A DNA stretch of 64,000 bases from Strongylocentrotus droebachiensis (GCA_035222895.1 JAVYIG010001825.1:221501-285500); one strand, 5' to 3'. Shown: positions 41,311-54,087, numbered from the stretch's first letter. Numbers and translations are program-made. Notes: generated from the sequence alone by a model not told the origin.

Positions 41311-41524
41311 TCTAACTCTAACTTAGGCTAAGCCAATTACAAAGACAATTTCTTCACAACACAACAACAATAAACTTTTTTACAATGGCAGTGGCAGATA
41401 TATTTGATAACAAGTCACTTTTGGAAGGACCTTCCCTTCCGCACTCAGGAAAGCTTACTGGAACTATGTCGAGTCCATCTTTACTGATGAAGATGATGAC
41501 GAAGGACCAGGGAAGTACAACTGC

Positions 41525-42581
41525 ATGAAGAGATTCTGGCAATTCATCAAGAATAACAGAACTGACAGTGCTGGAATTGCGGAACTCAAATCTGACGGCG
41601 TGCTATTCAGTGAACCTGCTGAGAAAGCTGATGCCCTGAATAGACAGTTCAAGAAGGTTTTTACCCAGGAAATTCCAATCCCTCCTCATCTGTTGCCAGA
41701 TACTTCTGAACACGAATCGATGCCTGACATAGTGATAACCCTGAAGGGTATCGAGATGTTGCTTAAGAAACTCAAACCACATAAAGCGCCAGGGCCCGAT
41801 GGGATCACCCCACGCATCCTGAAGCAGCTATCCAGAGTCATCGCTCCCATCTTACGCATCATCTACAGACTCTCGTATGACACCGGCGAGATACCAGATG
41901 ACTGGCACAAAGCAAACGTGGTGCCTGTCTACAAGAAAGGCGACAGAACCGATCCTAGCAACTATCGCCCAATCTCCCTCACATGTATCTGCTGCAAGAT
42001 GATGGAGCACATCCTTGCAAGTAGCATCATGAGGCATGGCGATGAAAAGGACATCCTGCACCCCCTCCAACATGGGTTCCGACCAAAGAGATCCTGCGAG
42101 CAACAACTACTGGGATTCGTTAGTGACCTCCACAAGAACATGGAGCTAGGTCTACAAACTGATGTCCTTGTCATGGACTTCAGCAAAGCCTTTGACAAGG
42201 TCGGTCACCAAAGACTAATGCACAAGATGGACCACTATGGAGTGAGAGGCAAAAGCAACAGGTGGATCACCAACTTTCTTCACCATCGAACCCAGCAAGT
42301 TGTTCTAGAAGGCCATGCATCACCTGAGGTCGACGTCGACTCAGGAGTACCTCAAGGCTCTGTCCTCGGACCCTCTCTATTCCTGTACTACATCAACGAC
42401 CTGCCAGACAAGCTCACCTCTCCAGTACGTCTCTTTGCAGACGACGCCATCATTTACCTAGCGATTAAGGGCAGACAAGACCCTCTTGAACTACAGGAGG
42501 ACCTTAATAGGCTTGCTGAATGGTCCTCTGAATGGATGATGGAGCTCAACACGGACAAGTGCAAGACCATCACAGTGTCCA
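41525..42581 (+). pseudogene. LINE reverse transcriptase, 5' portion
   Basis: It is open from an upstream TAA at 41408 and covers RT fingers and palm, including the YxDD-type box FADD. The frame runs straight into the inserted element, where it ends at 42646 with residues that do not belong to RT. Confidence 0.88.
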
Positions 42582-43334
42582 CAGGGCGCGACAAACCCGC
42601 TTGCCCGATGTCCCGGGGCAACCAAATTGAGCCGTCGGGCAAGTAAATAAAATTATCACTTGCCCGATCGGGCAAGTGATACTTTTACAGTAATTTCCTA
42701 GTGTCCAAGAACTCTACCATTCACCCGTCAACTTCTTACCCGTCGTCAAAATCCAGAAGCAAAAAAGCGATCGTTCCGATTTCGAAAAAACTTCACAGAC
42801 AGCTAGCCAGCTCAGCTAGCTCAGCGCGCATGCAACAGTGACACTTCAAGCCATGAATGCCGCTCCGCCTCCACGCACGGCCGGCCGTGAGCTAGCTAGA
42901 GACAGCTAGCGCGATCGTACCAGCTGCGAGCTTATTCGCGCTCTCTCTCTCTAGCTCTGCAGGCCGCACCGACAGGCCTTTGCTATTCTCTGATTGCCGA
43001 TTGGTTGAATCACGCCAAATATGACGTCATTATTCTAGGGAAATGAACACGTGCGAATCGGAATGGAATAAACAACAGGGATTTTCTAGTAAGTACAAAA
43101 AGTCAAATGTTTGATATTTATTCATAATGACTGTTAATGATTGTGAACATATTATTTAAAACTCGCTGCTCATATAAATCAGATGAATGTTTTTGTCTCG
43201 TTTTCAATTTATTACTGCGGTCTCAAGATCTGTTAGGAAAGTTTTGGGCAAGTGGAAATATTGTTTGGGCAAGTAAATTGAAAACCCACTTGCCCGACAG
43301 GGCAAGTGGTGAAAAAAATTCTTGTAGCACCCTG
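42582..43334. mobile_element. 753-bp non-autonomous TIR DNA element inserted in the LINE
   Basis: The ends are CAGGGCGCGACAA and, in reverse complement, CAGGGTGCTACAA. The element is flanked by a 6-bp duplication TGTCCA (42576-42581 and 43335-43340). Subterminal ACTTGCCCGA/TCGGGCAAGT motifs occur about eight times near the two ends. The interior has a CpG-rich block (about 42830-42980) and no transposase. CAGGG ends suggest hAT relatives, but hAT normally duplicates 8 bp, so the superfamily is unsure. Confidence 0.85.
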
Positions 43335-43340
43335 TGTCCA

Positions 43341-43999
43341 GGAAGAAGAGCCAGATACGACACCAGTACATCCTGAACAACACACCACTGGAAGCAGTCT
43401 CATCAACCAAGTACCTTGGCATCACAATCACATCAGACTTAAAATGGGACAAACACATCAAAAGCATATGCCAGAAAGCAAACAACACCCTTGCCTTCCT
43501 CAGACGAAATCTCCGGATCAACTCACCAAAACTGAAGAGTACTGCCTACAAAGCTCTAGTAAGACCACTCATTGAGTACAGTTCTACAGTTTGGGATCCC
43601 TCCTCTGCAAACCACATCCATCAAATAGAAATGGTACAAAGACGGGCCGCTAGATTCACCCTCAATCGGTACCACAACACCTCTAGCGTGACCTCCATGC
43701 TCCAACAACTTGACTGGACCACACTTGAGCAACGCAGAGAAAATTACAGACTGGTGATGATGTACAAGCTCCACAACAACCTGGTAGCACTCGACACAGC
43801 ATCCTACATCAACCCTGTCACAAGACCCTCCAGGACTGCCCATGCACATAGCTACCAAGTCCTCCGTTCAAGAACTGAGCAACATAAGCAGTCCTTCTTT
43901 CCCAGGACTGTGAGGAGTTGGAACAACCTGCCATCAGAAACAGTATGTGCCTCATCCGTCAATGCCTTCCGTCAATGCCTGACGGAAGGCAGCAACTAA
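43341..43999 (+). pseudogene. LINE reverse transcriptase, 3' portion
   Basis: It continues the same frame once the insertion and one 6-bp duplicate are ignored. It encodes the thumb and C-terminal region (STKYLGITI, NNLPSETVC) and stops at TAA after TEGSN. Confidence 0.88.
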
Positions 44000-44363
44000 G
44001 TCCGGGAACTTTTTACTTGCACCATGTAAATAGCATTGCACCATGCACCTTGCTCTCGTAAGCACACACACACTCGTCAGTCTGCAAGAATCTTCAACTG
44101 TGAAGGAGGTAGACTTAACCCAAAGAAGAAGAAGAATTTAATTTTGGTAATTTGGTCACGCATGCACATCAGTCATAATAAAGGCACCCACTTTACAGCA
44201 CAGAATATCAAGCACATGGGACCAGGCTAACCCTTTTCTACCTGATATAGAAAATTACATTGCATGTTACACGCTAATGCTACCACAAAACAATACAGAC
44301 AACATGAAAATAATTCACATATTATTCAAAATATCGAAATATAATAATGATTTCAACTCTTAC

Positions 44364-44480
44364 CTTTAGTAGGAGTTCTAAAAGGTGGATTTTGATTGAA
44401 CTGACTACTGGGAAGCCGGAAATATCATCAGCCCAAGATGTTGATCGTTCACTGCTATCGCGGGTATCGGTAAGAGCGAG
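44364..44480 (-). other. Candidate upstream non-coding exon of CSK
   Basis: A minus-strand donor CTAAAG|GTAAGAG lies at 44364/44363. It is preceded by sequence relatively rich in CpG. It could be the first non-coding exon, splicing to the acceptor at 31158. The upstream limit shown is arbitrary and no TATA box is evident. Confidence 0.3.
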
Positions 44481-44869
44481 CTGGCAAAGTGGTCACGTCA
44501 ATGCGTATTGATGTTCAGTGCACCCATCCACAAATGGAATAAAATATAATTAAAAGAAAAAGACCAAGACAAAAAGAGCTGCTCTTATTTTTCCTGAAAC
44601 CGAAAGGACCTTTCCCCTGGATACTCCCTACTTCATTTTAAAATAACCCTAGCTACTTCGGACAACTATTCTATTGGAAAACTACCTCCTGTGATATTCA
44701 AGCATCCAAGATGCTATGGCAGATCCACACGTCCAGATAATATTTTTTTTGCTAAGACATTTTTGTTTGTATACAGAAGGTGAGACAGGGACCAACAGAA
44801 CACCCCTTTCCATCGACAAAATGGAACAAGTGGCTCTATGAGGCCTAGACTAAAATCACTCGTGGGGGG

Positions 44870-44926
44870 GGGGGCAAACTTAATTAGCCCCCCCCCCCCC
44901 CCCCCCCCTTCGATCTCCACCTCCCT

Positions 44927-44958
<32 letters not shown>

Positions 44959-44974
44959 TCTATCTCTCTCTCTC

Positions 44975-45011
<37 letters not shown>

Positions 45012-45033
45012 ATCTCTCTCTCTCCCTTTCTCT

Positions 45034-45064
<31 letters not shown>

Positions 45065-45065
45065 T
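44870..45065 (+). repeat. Poly-G, poly-C and (CT)n block
   Basis: A G run, a C run, and then (CT)n containing a tandem 60-bp duplication of the unit with TGTCTATCTCTCTCTCTCCC. Confidence 0.95.
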
Positions 45066-47313
45066 CTATTTATCTATATCTAACCATCTTTCCATCCAAA
45101 GTAATATGTAGTTCAGAGGGCTTTGGAAAAGTGAATATGTGCTGAAAATGTCAAGTGTCTTACCCCCTCTACGATTAAGGTTATATAATTTTCCAATCCT
45201 TCGTTTCTTATTTTTGTTGCCCCGCCCCGCACTCTCTTTCTCGAGATTCCGTGGTTTAATTACGACTCACTCTGTCGTGACTTTATTAGCTTTTAAAACA
45301 TTATTCAAAGATAATTTTGTATTAATTTGTACCAATTTTTTCAAGACAAAATAACTAGCAGAAGAAAAAAAAACAGTGGATGATGAAAATTGAGAATTGT
45401 TTTTGTTTTAATTTGTTTCTCTATAAACGATGCTTTCTCAGTGGTTTGAAACTAAATTCAGTCTCATTAATATTCGTTAGCTAATATATTCAGTTTTTGT
45501 GAGGAAAACAAAAAGAAATCACTGCACATACCCCCATATGATTTCGCAAAAGCTCATTATCCAAGATCATCCTGGTCATCACAAAATTACAAAAATATTT
45601 ACACATTTCGACAGTCTTCGTTTTATTTATCACAACTTTGCTTATTACAACGCACTTCAAGAATTAAGTCACAATCGAAAATTAAAGTACACAATAATTT
45701 CACTGTAGACATGATAAATAAGACAGCAAAATCATGAAATTGAGCAGCATTCATAGTTTTTCCGAAAAAACCCACGAGATTCTTGTAACTACATGTACAT
45801 CGAATATAAAAAAATAAACATTTTCTGTACAGTGTTATCACTGTAGGATAATGATGGAACTTCTATAACTTTATATGTACAGACATTGGTATAGCCATAT
45901 GAGTGACCTCCCAATCAGATATTGGGGGAGGCTAAACAAAAGAGAAAGGGGGAATAAGGAGGAGGAAAGAATGAGAAAAGGAGATGCCTGGAACATTGCC
46001 CACACCCGCCCTCTAATCAGCCTTGGAATTTGTCATTTCATTTTCTGAGAAAGATAAATGCCCCCCACTCCCCCCCCCCCCCCCCATTAGGCCTAAAAAT
46101 AAAATAAAAAGATGTTGTATTGCCCTTTAGGTGCCAAAACATGGGTAAGTCGGTCGGAAATCTTTCTTTCTTTTTTTAACTTTTATCTTTTTTTAATTCC
46201 CTCTTTAGGCTTATACTTTTTAGTTTTGAATGCTTTTTTACATTTTTTTTCTTCTAAAAAACGTTTTTTTTTTTAAATTGTTAAAAAGCCGACCGTAGAT
46301 TTCAGGATTTTGGGGCCGGTTGCGAAGGATAATACAACATCTTTTTTGGCCTTATTCTAACGCCCCTCAATGGGTTGACTCCTGCTACGCCACTCTATAC
46401 ATGTACAAGAACAATTTTCACCTTCCATTCACAAACTATTTAATTGTTCCTTACTATATCTTTATAATTATTATCACATACAGTAGGGTGATCATACTGC
46501 CTGTGCACACAGTCTGCAGATTCTTATCATTTGATCGGTTTTTCTGAATAATTTGTGAAACACATGAGGAAATAGCTGTGACGGTGATCCAAGTAATTTC
46601 CATCGCCATATTTTATTTGCATTGCAAAAATATTTGGAATTTAATGTTAATATTTGGTGTAAATATGATCTATAAATACATGATTTAAAAAATGCCAACA
46701 AAATGAACAGTTTGACTTTCCTATATATATAATTAGCTGAAATGACCTAATTTGTATATTTGATGAATATTCATGATTTTTTTTTTATTTGAAATAAAAT
46801 ATATTTCCATACCTGTCTGATATACATAGGTTTCACTGATGTATCATGTTCGGTTTTGATTTGATTACATTATGCGCATATTAATTAGGCGGATTTAGTT
46901 ATTTTCACAACTTTTTCATATCTGCAGATTCGCAAAAAAAATGGCAAAAATGACTTATTTTGTTGGCTTCTGTTTTCAAAACGGTAATAGATATTTATAT
47001 GAATTTTTTTGTTGTATTTTTTACCACAAAGATGATATTTTAGTGTCTGATAATTTAATTTATTATTTGTGTCCAAGAAAGTGATGAATTAAGTTGTCAA
47101 CTTTGTCGAATTTTGCCATTTTTGCCAATTTGACCATTTCTGGCAGGTTTTTCGGTAATTTTGCGATTTCAAAAAAATGGTATAAAATCACAACGCATTT
47201 ACCGATTTCAATTCTGTTTTTTGTTCTTTGAAGCTTTCATAAAGCTTGATCATTTGCAATCATCAAATAACATGTGTCTGTTGTACTTATTTTTGGTGTG
47301 CTATACCTACATA

Positions 47314-47812
47314 CAGGGCAAGTCCACCCTGTTGATTTTAATAGAAGCAGAAAATTAGAGGAACAGGTCCGTGAGAGTTTTAGCAAATTCCGATTAATAA
47401 AAATAATTAAAAAGTTATGAATTGTTGAAGGTACTATCAATCAATCGAATAAAACTTGGCAGCACTGTGACGTATCTCACGAGCTCTTCTCCCATTCGAT
47501 CTGTACATAAAATTTGGTGCATTTGATGAACTTTCAATTTCTTCGTTATTGATGACGAAATAGATTTATTTCATACAGGAAATTTATGGAAACCTATTCC
47601 GATATTTTTAGTACAGAGCAAAATGGGAGAGCAACTCGCAAGATACGCGTCACAGAGATGTAAATTTGTGTTTGATTAATCTCAACTTAAAAAAATCATA
47701 ACTTTCTTATTTTTAATCGGAATTTGCCCGAGCTTCCACTGACTTGCCCCTCTCATGTTTCTGCTCAGTCTATTAACAACCAACTTAATATCAAGGTGGA
47801 CTTACCCTTTAA
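47314..47812. mobile_element. Foldback element G (AAGTCCACC ends), complete copy
   Basis: The left end is AGGGCAAGTCCACCCTG and the right end is the inverse of TTAAAGGGTAAGTCCACC. The arms share GTTATGAATTGTTGAAG-like blocks, and the CTGTGACGTATC and GATACGCGTCACAG motifs face each other. Confidence 0.7.
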
Positions 47813-48582
47813 TGTCAGATTTGAAGAAATGCTACAAAATAATCATGAGCCATGTGCAGGCCTACCTGATAAAAAATACACTTTAAGACGTCTTAGTCAT
47901 CTCGTTCGTTGTGAAGCTCGTGTCATAATCTGAATATGGAATGACACGTAATGATTATTTCCTTTTTTTCGTTTTGGTTGTACATTTTCTTTTATCTCTT
48001 GTATTACTTTGTTCATATGCGATTTCTTCATTTCTTCATTTTCTGTTTGTTTGCATGTTTGGTTGATTTTTTAATTGTTGGATTTGTGTTACTTTGTCTT
48101 AAAATTCAGTCAGACACCCCCCCCCCCCCCTCCCTCCCCCAATAAAATATGGTCTGACAACGCCCCTACTTAATAAGAAAAGATCATAAATCCTTCCCGC
48201 TGTCTGGACACATTTTAATGCATGCGTGACACCCATGTATATTTGTATTGCTCATTGAATCCTTTAATGATATTTACATCCCGCATGGAATCGTTATGAT
48301 ATAATAATAATATGTCTTGTTCACCCAGGGTAGCTTCATCAGTATTCATACTGTTCTCCCTGAGGGCCCTGCAATCATATTATTAATTCACGCATCATCA
48401 CGGATCGACACATAGTTACGTCCCGTATCAAAGGGGGGATTAATTTTGCACTGAAAGATGTGGTTACCTAGCAACCCCTCCAATCAGCCTCGTGTGTTAC
48501 TTTCTTCTTGACGTCAACTTGCGAGAAACAGGGGAGCCGTCCTAACATTTTGTATCAAAGGGGAGTTATTGGGATTGGGATT

Positions 48583-48905
48583 GATGGATAATAATAATAA
48601 TAATAATAACAATATTTATAAAGCGCAACATATCCATCTCTAGAGATGCTCAAGGCGCATACAAATAATTTAAATTAATACTCAACATACTTAAGATTAA
48701 AGAAATATTAAATGTTAACTTGCATTAGATCATATAACTTCATGGTGCCAAGGTACATACCATGTGGCACAGTGTGATTGTTTGTTTTGCATGCATTGTA
48801 TAAAAAGAACATTGAAATTTAACAATATGCATTGAGCAACAGGTGAGTTTTAAGCCCAGTTTTGAAATTAAAGAGAGTGTTTGCCGTCTGAATAGAGAAA
48901 GGTAA
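48583..48905 (-). mobile_element. LINE/SINE 3' tail with GCGC...TTTATAAATATTG and (TTA)n
   Basis: The plus strand starts with (ATA)n then TTTATAAAGCGC and GATGCTCAAGGCGC, a common tail of CR1/L2-mobilised elements read on the other strand. The body to about 48905 contains no recognised coding sequence. Related short tails occur at 37745-37765, 57225-57245 and 57800-57840. Confidence 0.5.
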
Positions 48906-49631
48906 CTTAGTCCATGCAGTTTGCAGAAATAATTATTATGTCGCCCGAACTAGTGAATAAAAATAGCCCACTGTTTGTCAACATTTGATGGCATACAATG
49001 ACAAGTTCCACTGTTTTTCAGATTGCTGGCAAGTGTTTTAATAGGGCCTTATTTGCCAACGGGTGCGGGTAGTTAATTAGTCAAATTAAAGAATTCCTTA
49101 TTTTGTCCCCTTTTCGGGATATACCTCAATACTATCAACATTCCCGCTAGAACTTTCGTATTTTCAAGATTTCATTTCTTAGCTTTTGTCCGTCACCGAT
49201 ACATTTATCAGGACTTAAGCGCTAAGTGTTCATGATCCCAGTTTCAATACAAAACAACAACATTCGTTTAAGCATTATCATAACTTACATGATATCATAT
49301 TAACTCATATCATCATGATAACATACAATTCAGAGCACCATATAATTTGAAAATGTACACCTGATGGCTGGTGCATAAGGCTAGAATTTTTACTCAGAAG
49401 GTTCAACATATTTTTTTTTTTAAAGAACGTAATAGTATACATGAGATGGAAAAGATAGAACACAACCATTAAGCAGTTAAGGATAGCAGTGAATAATTAC
49501 CAACTTGTATCGAAAGTGATTCAAATGAAGTGATTTAGAATAATAGAAAAGAAAACCATAGACCAGGCAATATACAGAAAATCGGAGTGAGACATTTTCA
49601 GTCTCGTTTGCTGAAATCCAAATTGTCAGCA

Positions 49632-49910
49632 TTAAAAGGAAAATCCACCCTGATATTAAATTGGTTTTAAAAGATGCAGGAAAATGAGAAGAGGTCGTAA
49701 TGTTTGAGCAAACTCAGATTAAAAATGAGAAAGTTATGAAATGTTGAAGTTGTGATCAATCAAACTCTAATTGGCAACACTGTGACGTATTTGGCGAGGT
49801 CCTCTCCAATTTGCTCTGTATCAAATTTCATGAACTTTCATTTTCTTCGTTATTGATGACGAAATAGATTTTTTACATACAGGGGTTGTATAGAAACATT
49901 TTTGCAATAA
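49632..49910. mobile_element. Foldback element G, left half only
   Basis: It starts TTAAAAGGAAAATCCACCCTG and shares AAAGTTATGAAATGTTGAAG, CACTGTGACGTATTTGGCGAG and TTCGTTATTGATGACGAAAT with 47314-47812. The right arm was not found. Confidence 0.65.
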
Positions 49911-50038
49911 TTATATTTAGGGTGCACGTATGATTGGAAATTTTCTGAGGGAAAATAGATATTTCTGATTTTGTTGTAGTATACATAGCAAATGGGAAGG
50001 GGCATCGCAAATATTCCCACTGCCACTGCCACTTCATT

Positions 50039-50040
<2 letters not shown>

Positions 50041-50114
<74 letters not shown>
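50041..50114 (+). repeat. (GA)n microsatellite
   Basis: An almost pure GA run with one TA interruption. Confidence 0.95.
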
Positions 50115-50117
<3 letters not shown>

Positions 50118-51989
50118 GGGTGGAAGTAAGGAGAAGGCGGAGAGAAAAGAAGAAGAGAACTTTAGTGAATCATTAACACAAGTTAAATATGGGAGGATGG
50201 TGGACAATTTAGTAAGTGAGGCTACGCACTGTATTGATATAATGTGCAGACGATGTTCAACAATTCACGATAGAGACAGCACAGTGAGTCAATTGACTTC
50301 GTCCTAAGAGTGGTATACAATTAGCATCCGGGGTCCGGATGTCAAAGTTAGAGATGAATGAAGAAGAGGCCGCTGGGAGATGAAGAAAAGTGAAAATAGA
50401 AGCAGAGAGGGAGGGTTCAAAGATAAAAGAGATCGAGGCGAAAAAGATAAAAGCTAAAAATAGACGTTGCGAGCACTTTTTCTCTTAAATTTTTGTTTTT
50501 TACGAAAATAATATCTGTTACGATCTAATGGATTTAATATCGAACTTAAACATATTATTATAATACTCCTTTAAATTGCAGTAGGGTATAAATATCATTG
50601 GAAATAGCATTATTGTTATCATATTCACGTAATTATATCAAAAGAGTAGTGATCTCGTGCATTTTGTCCAATAATCTGTAATGGCAAAGGACTTCTAAGT
50701 TGTGCTTCATTTCAACGTTTCTTCTTTCCAAGGGTGAGTTCTCTGTTGCGAATATGACTAGGAAAAAGTGTTATGACATCAAACACAAGAATTGATATTT
50801 CTACCCAAAAAAAAATACGATTACATGTCGTTTTTCTGAAGGTTTATCATTCCGCAGTTTCGTCGGGCCTATATTTCCGAAAATGAAACAGGGTTCATAA
50901 TTTCAAAGGCTCAAAATTCCGAAAATGACAGTGACCCCTGGAAGTTTTTTTAAAGGAATTATGACTATTCGAAATATCGAATCCTATATCATTTTTAGAA
51001 TTATGAAGCAACTGGTATGGGAAATTTGTGTTTCAAATCTTGCCTTCGGAAAAAAACAAGTGCTTCCCAGAATTACATTAGCAGTAGACTTTTGACACCG
51101 TGCCATTACTAACTGACGTAAGACAACAAGAAAAAAGAACCACATCCTTTAACCCAAGACTATGGGCGTTTCCCTTCATGCGATCCAATATTTTAAAGCA
51201 CATGCAGAATAACTCTGGCAAACTCTATATAATTTCACTTCCACTTAAATAACTTAAAAACAGTACTTACGAGAGTCCTTTTCAGGACTCCCCAATCCTC
51301 CCCCTCTCTCACATGAGGCAACCGCAAGCCTACTGTATAGTACTTAATATGATGCAACATCATGCAAGTATAAATTGCCAAAGTTTGGACAATTCACATC
51401 TTTGGTTGAAATTTTTAAAACGACATCCGGGCGGATTTTTGCACTGCCAGTATCGCTCAACAGATGTTATATGATATAGGCCTACATAACCGTTTACCGA
51501 AAATGATAGTATCATAGGTAGCCTATAATCTAGGCGGAGTGCCGAGCTTTTTTCTTTGCTGCTAGACTAACCTTAAGCAGAACGTCTGATACGGCGAGAC
51601 TACGAACCGTGAGTATAGGCTATATCATAGGCGAAGCGATGCTAAGTGAAATAAAATGTCGCCATTTTTAAAGCCAGCCCTGATATTTGGAGTTCACGGT
51701 GCACTAGAATATAGAAGTTATCAAAACCTTTTGATTCCGTCGACGACTTTAAAACGCAATTCTGTTTAGACATGTCAAAATAGCTCTCCAATGTTAACAG
51801 ATATGACCTAACATGCCAAAGACAGCTAATGAGCATTCGCACTCTCATACAATATCATGTCTTATATGGTTTTCGTTTCTAGTTTTCTTCTTTCCCTCTT
51901 TCATGTTGCAGCAAATATGGACACATGTGGTGATGCGCTCTAATGGCATATTCAAGATCGCGTGATCATGCTGATAAAATAATGTGAAG

Positions 51990-53114
51990 TTAATGTTCAG
52001 GTATCGCGCCAAGGAGCGAACGTACCCATGGTAACGGCTCAGGAATGGCTGAAAGTCGGAAAGTCAGCATGCACCTGAGCACCTCGTTAAAGACAGGATG
52101 CTTACTGGCGTATATGAAGGGATTAATGGCACTATTAGCAACAAACATGATTCCTGCGTACCACGGGTAAACCCCAAGGTTGTTAAGGGCCAGGGCAAAT
52201 CCGTATGGTATGATGCAGAGGAAGAAGAAACAGACAATGTAGAAGAGATTCTTGGTGATATCGATCTCTCTCTTGGTGACTTTGATATTGTGCCGACCCC
52301 CTGCAGGTGCGCCTGTTTCCATGGTGTTAACATCGTTGTTGGTATGGTTTAAGCTATGTGCTACCGCTTCGACTTGGTTGACTTTCCCTGACGGACCAGC
52401 TCGGCTACCATCAACATGGTTCTTCATGACAGATACATGTAACCGAATAAAAATGTAAATTGTGATGTAAGATGTGGTTATGATGGTGGTTGCGATGAAG
52501 ATGGTGATGGCAGCAAGGATCTCGTAGATGTGCGCATGCTCATCCGATGTGTCCCACACGCATAATCTGAAGTACGGATCGTAACCGAGTCTTCCGAACC
52601 CGACGAGTTGTGGAACTACGAATGCAAAAAGAGGGACGACCCAAGATATCACTGCGTAAAGCAAGTTGCGTTTCTTGGAGAATACCCTGATGTATGTTCT
52701 CTTTGAGCGGGTGATGAGAGTGAAACGGTTTATAGCGATGAGAGCTAGAGAGAGGACCCCGCAGGTGAGGGACAGGATGGCCGATCCACCGACCATTGCG
52801 CAAAGGCCACTATTCAATGGCCATCCACGCTCACTGAGGATCGCAACGGCTTGGAACGGCAGTCCGAGGCACGTGAGGAAATCGGATAAGCTGAGACTGA
52901 CGACGAACACGTTGGTCGGTGTCTGAAGTCGTCGCGACATTCCGACGGCGAGGACGACAAGGCTGTTGCCGGTTAACCCGATGCCGCCAATGATGCAGAA
53001 GAGGCAAGCCACGGCAGTCCTTTGTGCCTTGTGAGTAGTGGCAGGTTCTGTTGGAGGGAGTTGTGTTGTATCGTTCATAGTGGAGAACCAGGTTATGATT
53101 TCAGCTGTAGCCAT
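51990..53114 (-). CDS. Rhodopsin-class G-protein-coupled receptor (Tre1/GPR84/melatonin-like)
   Basis: A 374-residue seven-pass receptor in one coding exon. Membrane segments lie at about 33-58 (GN50), 68-93 (LSLSD78), 103-134, 150-172 (W158), 197-224, 288-310 and 316-336. Cys105 and Cys185 are placed for the TM3-ECL2 disulfide. The TM3 end is NRF (129-131) instead of DRY. TM6 has LCIIPY without the CWxP tryptophan. TM7 has the canonical NPFIY (331-335). The N-terminus has an N-glycosylation sequon (NDT, 14-16). The third intracellular loop is long (about 225-287). NRY-type TM3 ends with NPxxY are known from Tre1/moody, GPR84 and melatonin-like receptors, so I infer that wider group; the ligand is unknown. 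The start ATG has a good context (AACCATGG) and sits 19 bp after an acceptor, so a 5' non-coding exon lies upstream. Confidence 0.93.
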   Translation of the reverse strand: MATAEIITWFSTMNDTTQLPPTEPATTHKAQRTAVACLFCIIGGIGLTGNSLVVLAVGMSRRLQTPTNVFVVSLSLSDFLTCLGLPFQAVAILSERGWPLNSGLCAMVGGSAILSLTCGVLSLALIAINRFTLITRSKRTYIRVFSKKRNLLYAVISWVVPLFAFVVPQLVGFGRLGYDPYFRLCVWDTSDEHAHIYEILAAITIFIATTIITTSYITIYIFIRLHVSVMKNHVDGSRAGPSGKVNQVEAVAHSLNHTNNDVNTMETGAPAGGRHNIKVTKREIDITKNLFYIVCFFFLCIIPYGFALALNNLGVYPWYAGIMFVANSAINPFIYASKHPVFNEVLRCMLTFRLSAIPEPLPWVRSLLGAIPEH

Positions 53115-53133
53115 GGTTGTTCAGCAAATCATT
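53115..53133 (-). other. GPCR 5' UTR after an intron acceptor
   Basis: On the minus strand a T-rich tract followed by TATTTCAG ends at 53134. This leaves 19 nt of 5' UTR before the ATG. The upstream leader exon was not located. Confidence 0.5.
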
Positions 53134-53989
53134 CTGAAATAAAGGACAAAAATGTTTGAACAAAAGTGTTTTTTAATGACTGTCGAAAATGTATGTTATT
53201 ACATATATGTTTTGATAGAGGAATATGGGGACATTTTTTTCTTCTTTGAAGAACAGTGATTATACAGAGGCTTCTTGGTTGCTCTGTTCCACCCTGTAAA
53301 TGAATTAATGCCTATACTTACTTGTCTACTCATACTAAATTGGGTGCTAATGACTATCATTAACTCACATCCTCCAAATTAAAGTTTTTTTCTCAACTTT
53401 CCCGAAATTCATTTACGGTGGAACGATTGTGAAACTGGGCAAGCAAGACACAAAGAACTTCAGAATGATTCCAAAGGCTCATTAAAGTTCTTGAACTACC
53501 AAATGCCTTCCTATGTGGAAAATTGTGGTTAATTCACCACCTGAATCCAATCTTCTTTTATACGGTTCCATCTGTCACTCTCATCGAAGCTTTCGTTATT
53601 CATTTCATCTCTTTTTATTCAGCGATGATTTGAACCGAATTGCTTGGCCGAACGCTTCAAACAAAAAAGAATTTCCTCTACTTATCGAGTCAGGTCAGTG
53701 GAACGCCTTCATTCCTCCCTGGCACAGAAAGTAATCAATCTTCTATCTACCGTCTTTTTAGGTGGGAGGGTGACCTTAATAATTAAAACCTGATCGTTAG
53801 GGCATTGCAATAAGTAACTACTGCAAGGCAAATCTCAGTTCTCAGAGGTCAACCTGAAGGAAAGAAATAAAGACAACGGGAGGGTTCATCACTGGGTTCA
53901 TAATCAGAAGCTTCGTCCATTGTCTGATGTTTGAATATAGGCCTGTTGCATGATTCAGCATTGGCATTAGAGAGACAATGATCCTACAT

Positions 53990-54056
53990 AATAGAGAGAG
54001 AGAGAGAGCGAGAGAGAGAGAAAGAGAGGGAGAGAGAGCGACAGAGAGAAAGAGCA

Positions 54057-54081
<25 letters not shown>
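53990..54081 (+). repeat. (GA)n microsatellite
   Basis: An interrupted GA run ending in a G run, abutting SINE family C. Confidence 0.95.

Positions 54082-54087
<6 letters not shown>

Larger units (their letters stand above)
41414..44135 (+). mobile_element. 5'-truncated Jockey/CR1-type LINE, interrupted by a TIR element
   Basis: The reverse transcriptase reads open from about 41414 to 42581 and resumes at 43341, ending at 43999. Seen motifs are HKAPGPDGITPRILK, PVYKKGD, NYRPISL, HGFRPKRSC, VLVMDFSKAFDKV, GVPQGSVLGP and the catalytic FADD near 42434-42445. The C-terminal part has MVQRRAARF and SFFPRTVRSWNNLP. The N-terminal endonuclease domain is missing, as expected for 5' truncation. The 3' UTR ends near a GAA-rich tail at about 44120-44135. 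RT copies element RNA into DNA at a nicked target. The coding sequence is interrupted only by the inserted element at 42582-43334, so this LINE copy looks young. The clade name is inference from motif style. Confidence 0.9.
44481..51989. other. Intergenic region between CSK and the GPCR
   Basis: No protein gene is supported. It holds the CT/poly-C block, foldback element G (two copies), a LINE/SINE tail, (GA)n and several C runs. Confidence 0.5.

Noticed and set aside
43137-43376. 79-codon ORF between the two LINE halves
   Set aside because: It lies in the inserted TIR element and has no similarity to a transposase.
44838-45083. ORF with long Ser-Leu repeats
   Set aside because: It is a translation of the poly-C and (CT)n microsatellite.
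52098-52458. Plus-strand ORFs of 68-84 codons
   Set aside because: They are antisense shadows of the GPCR.
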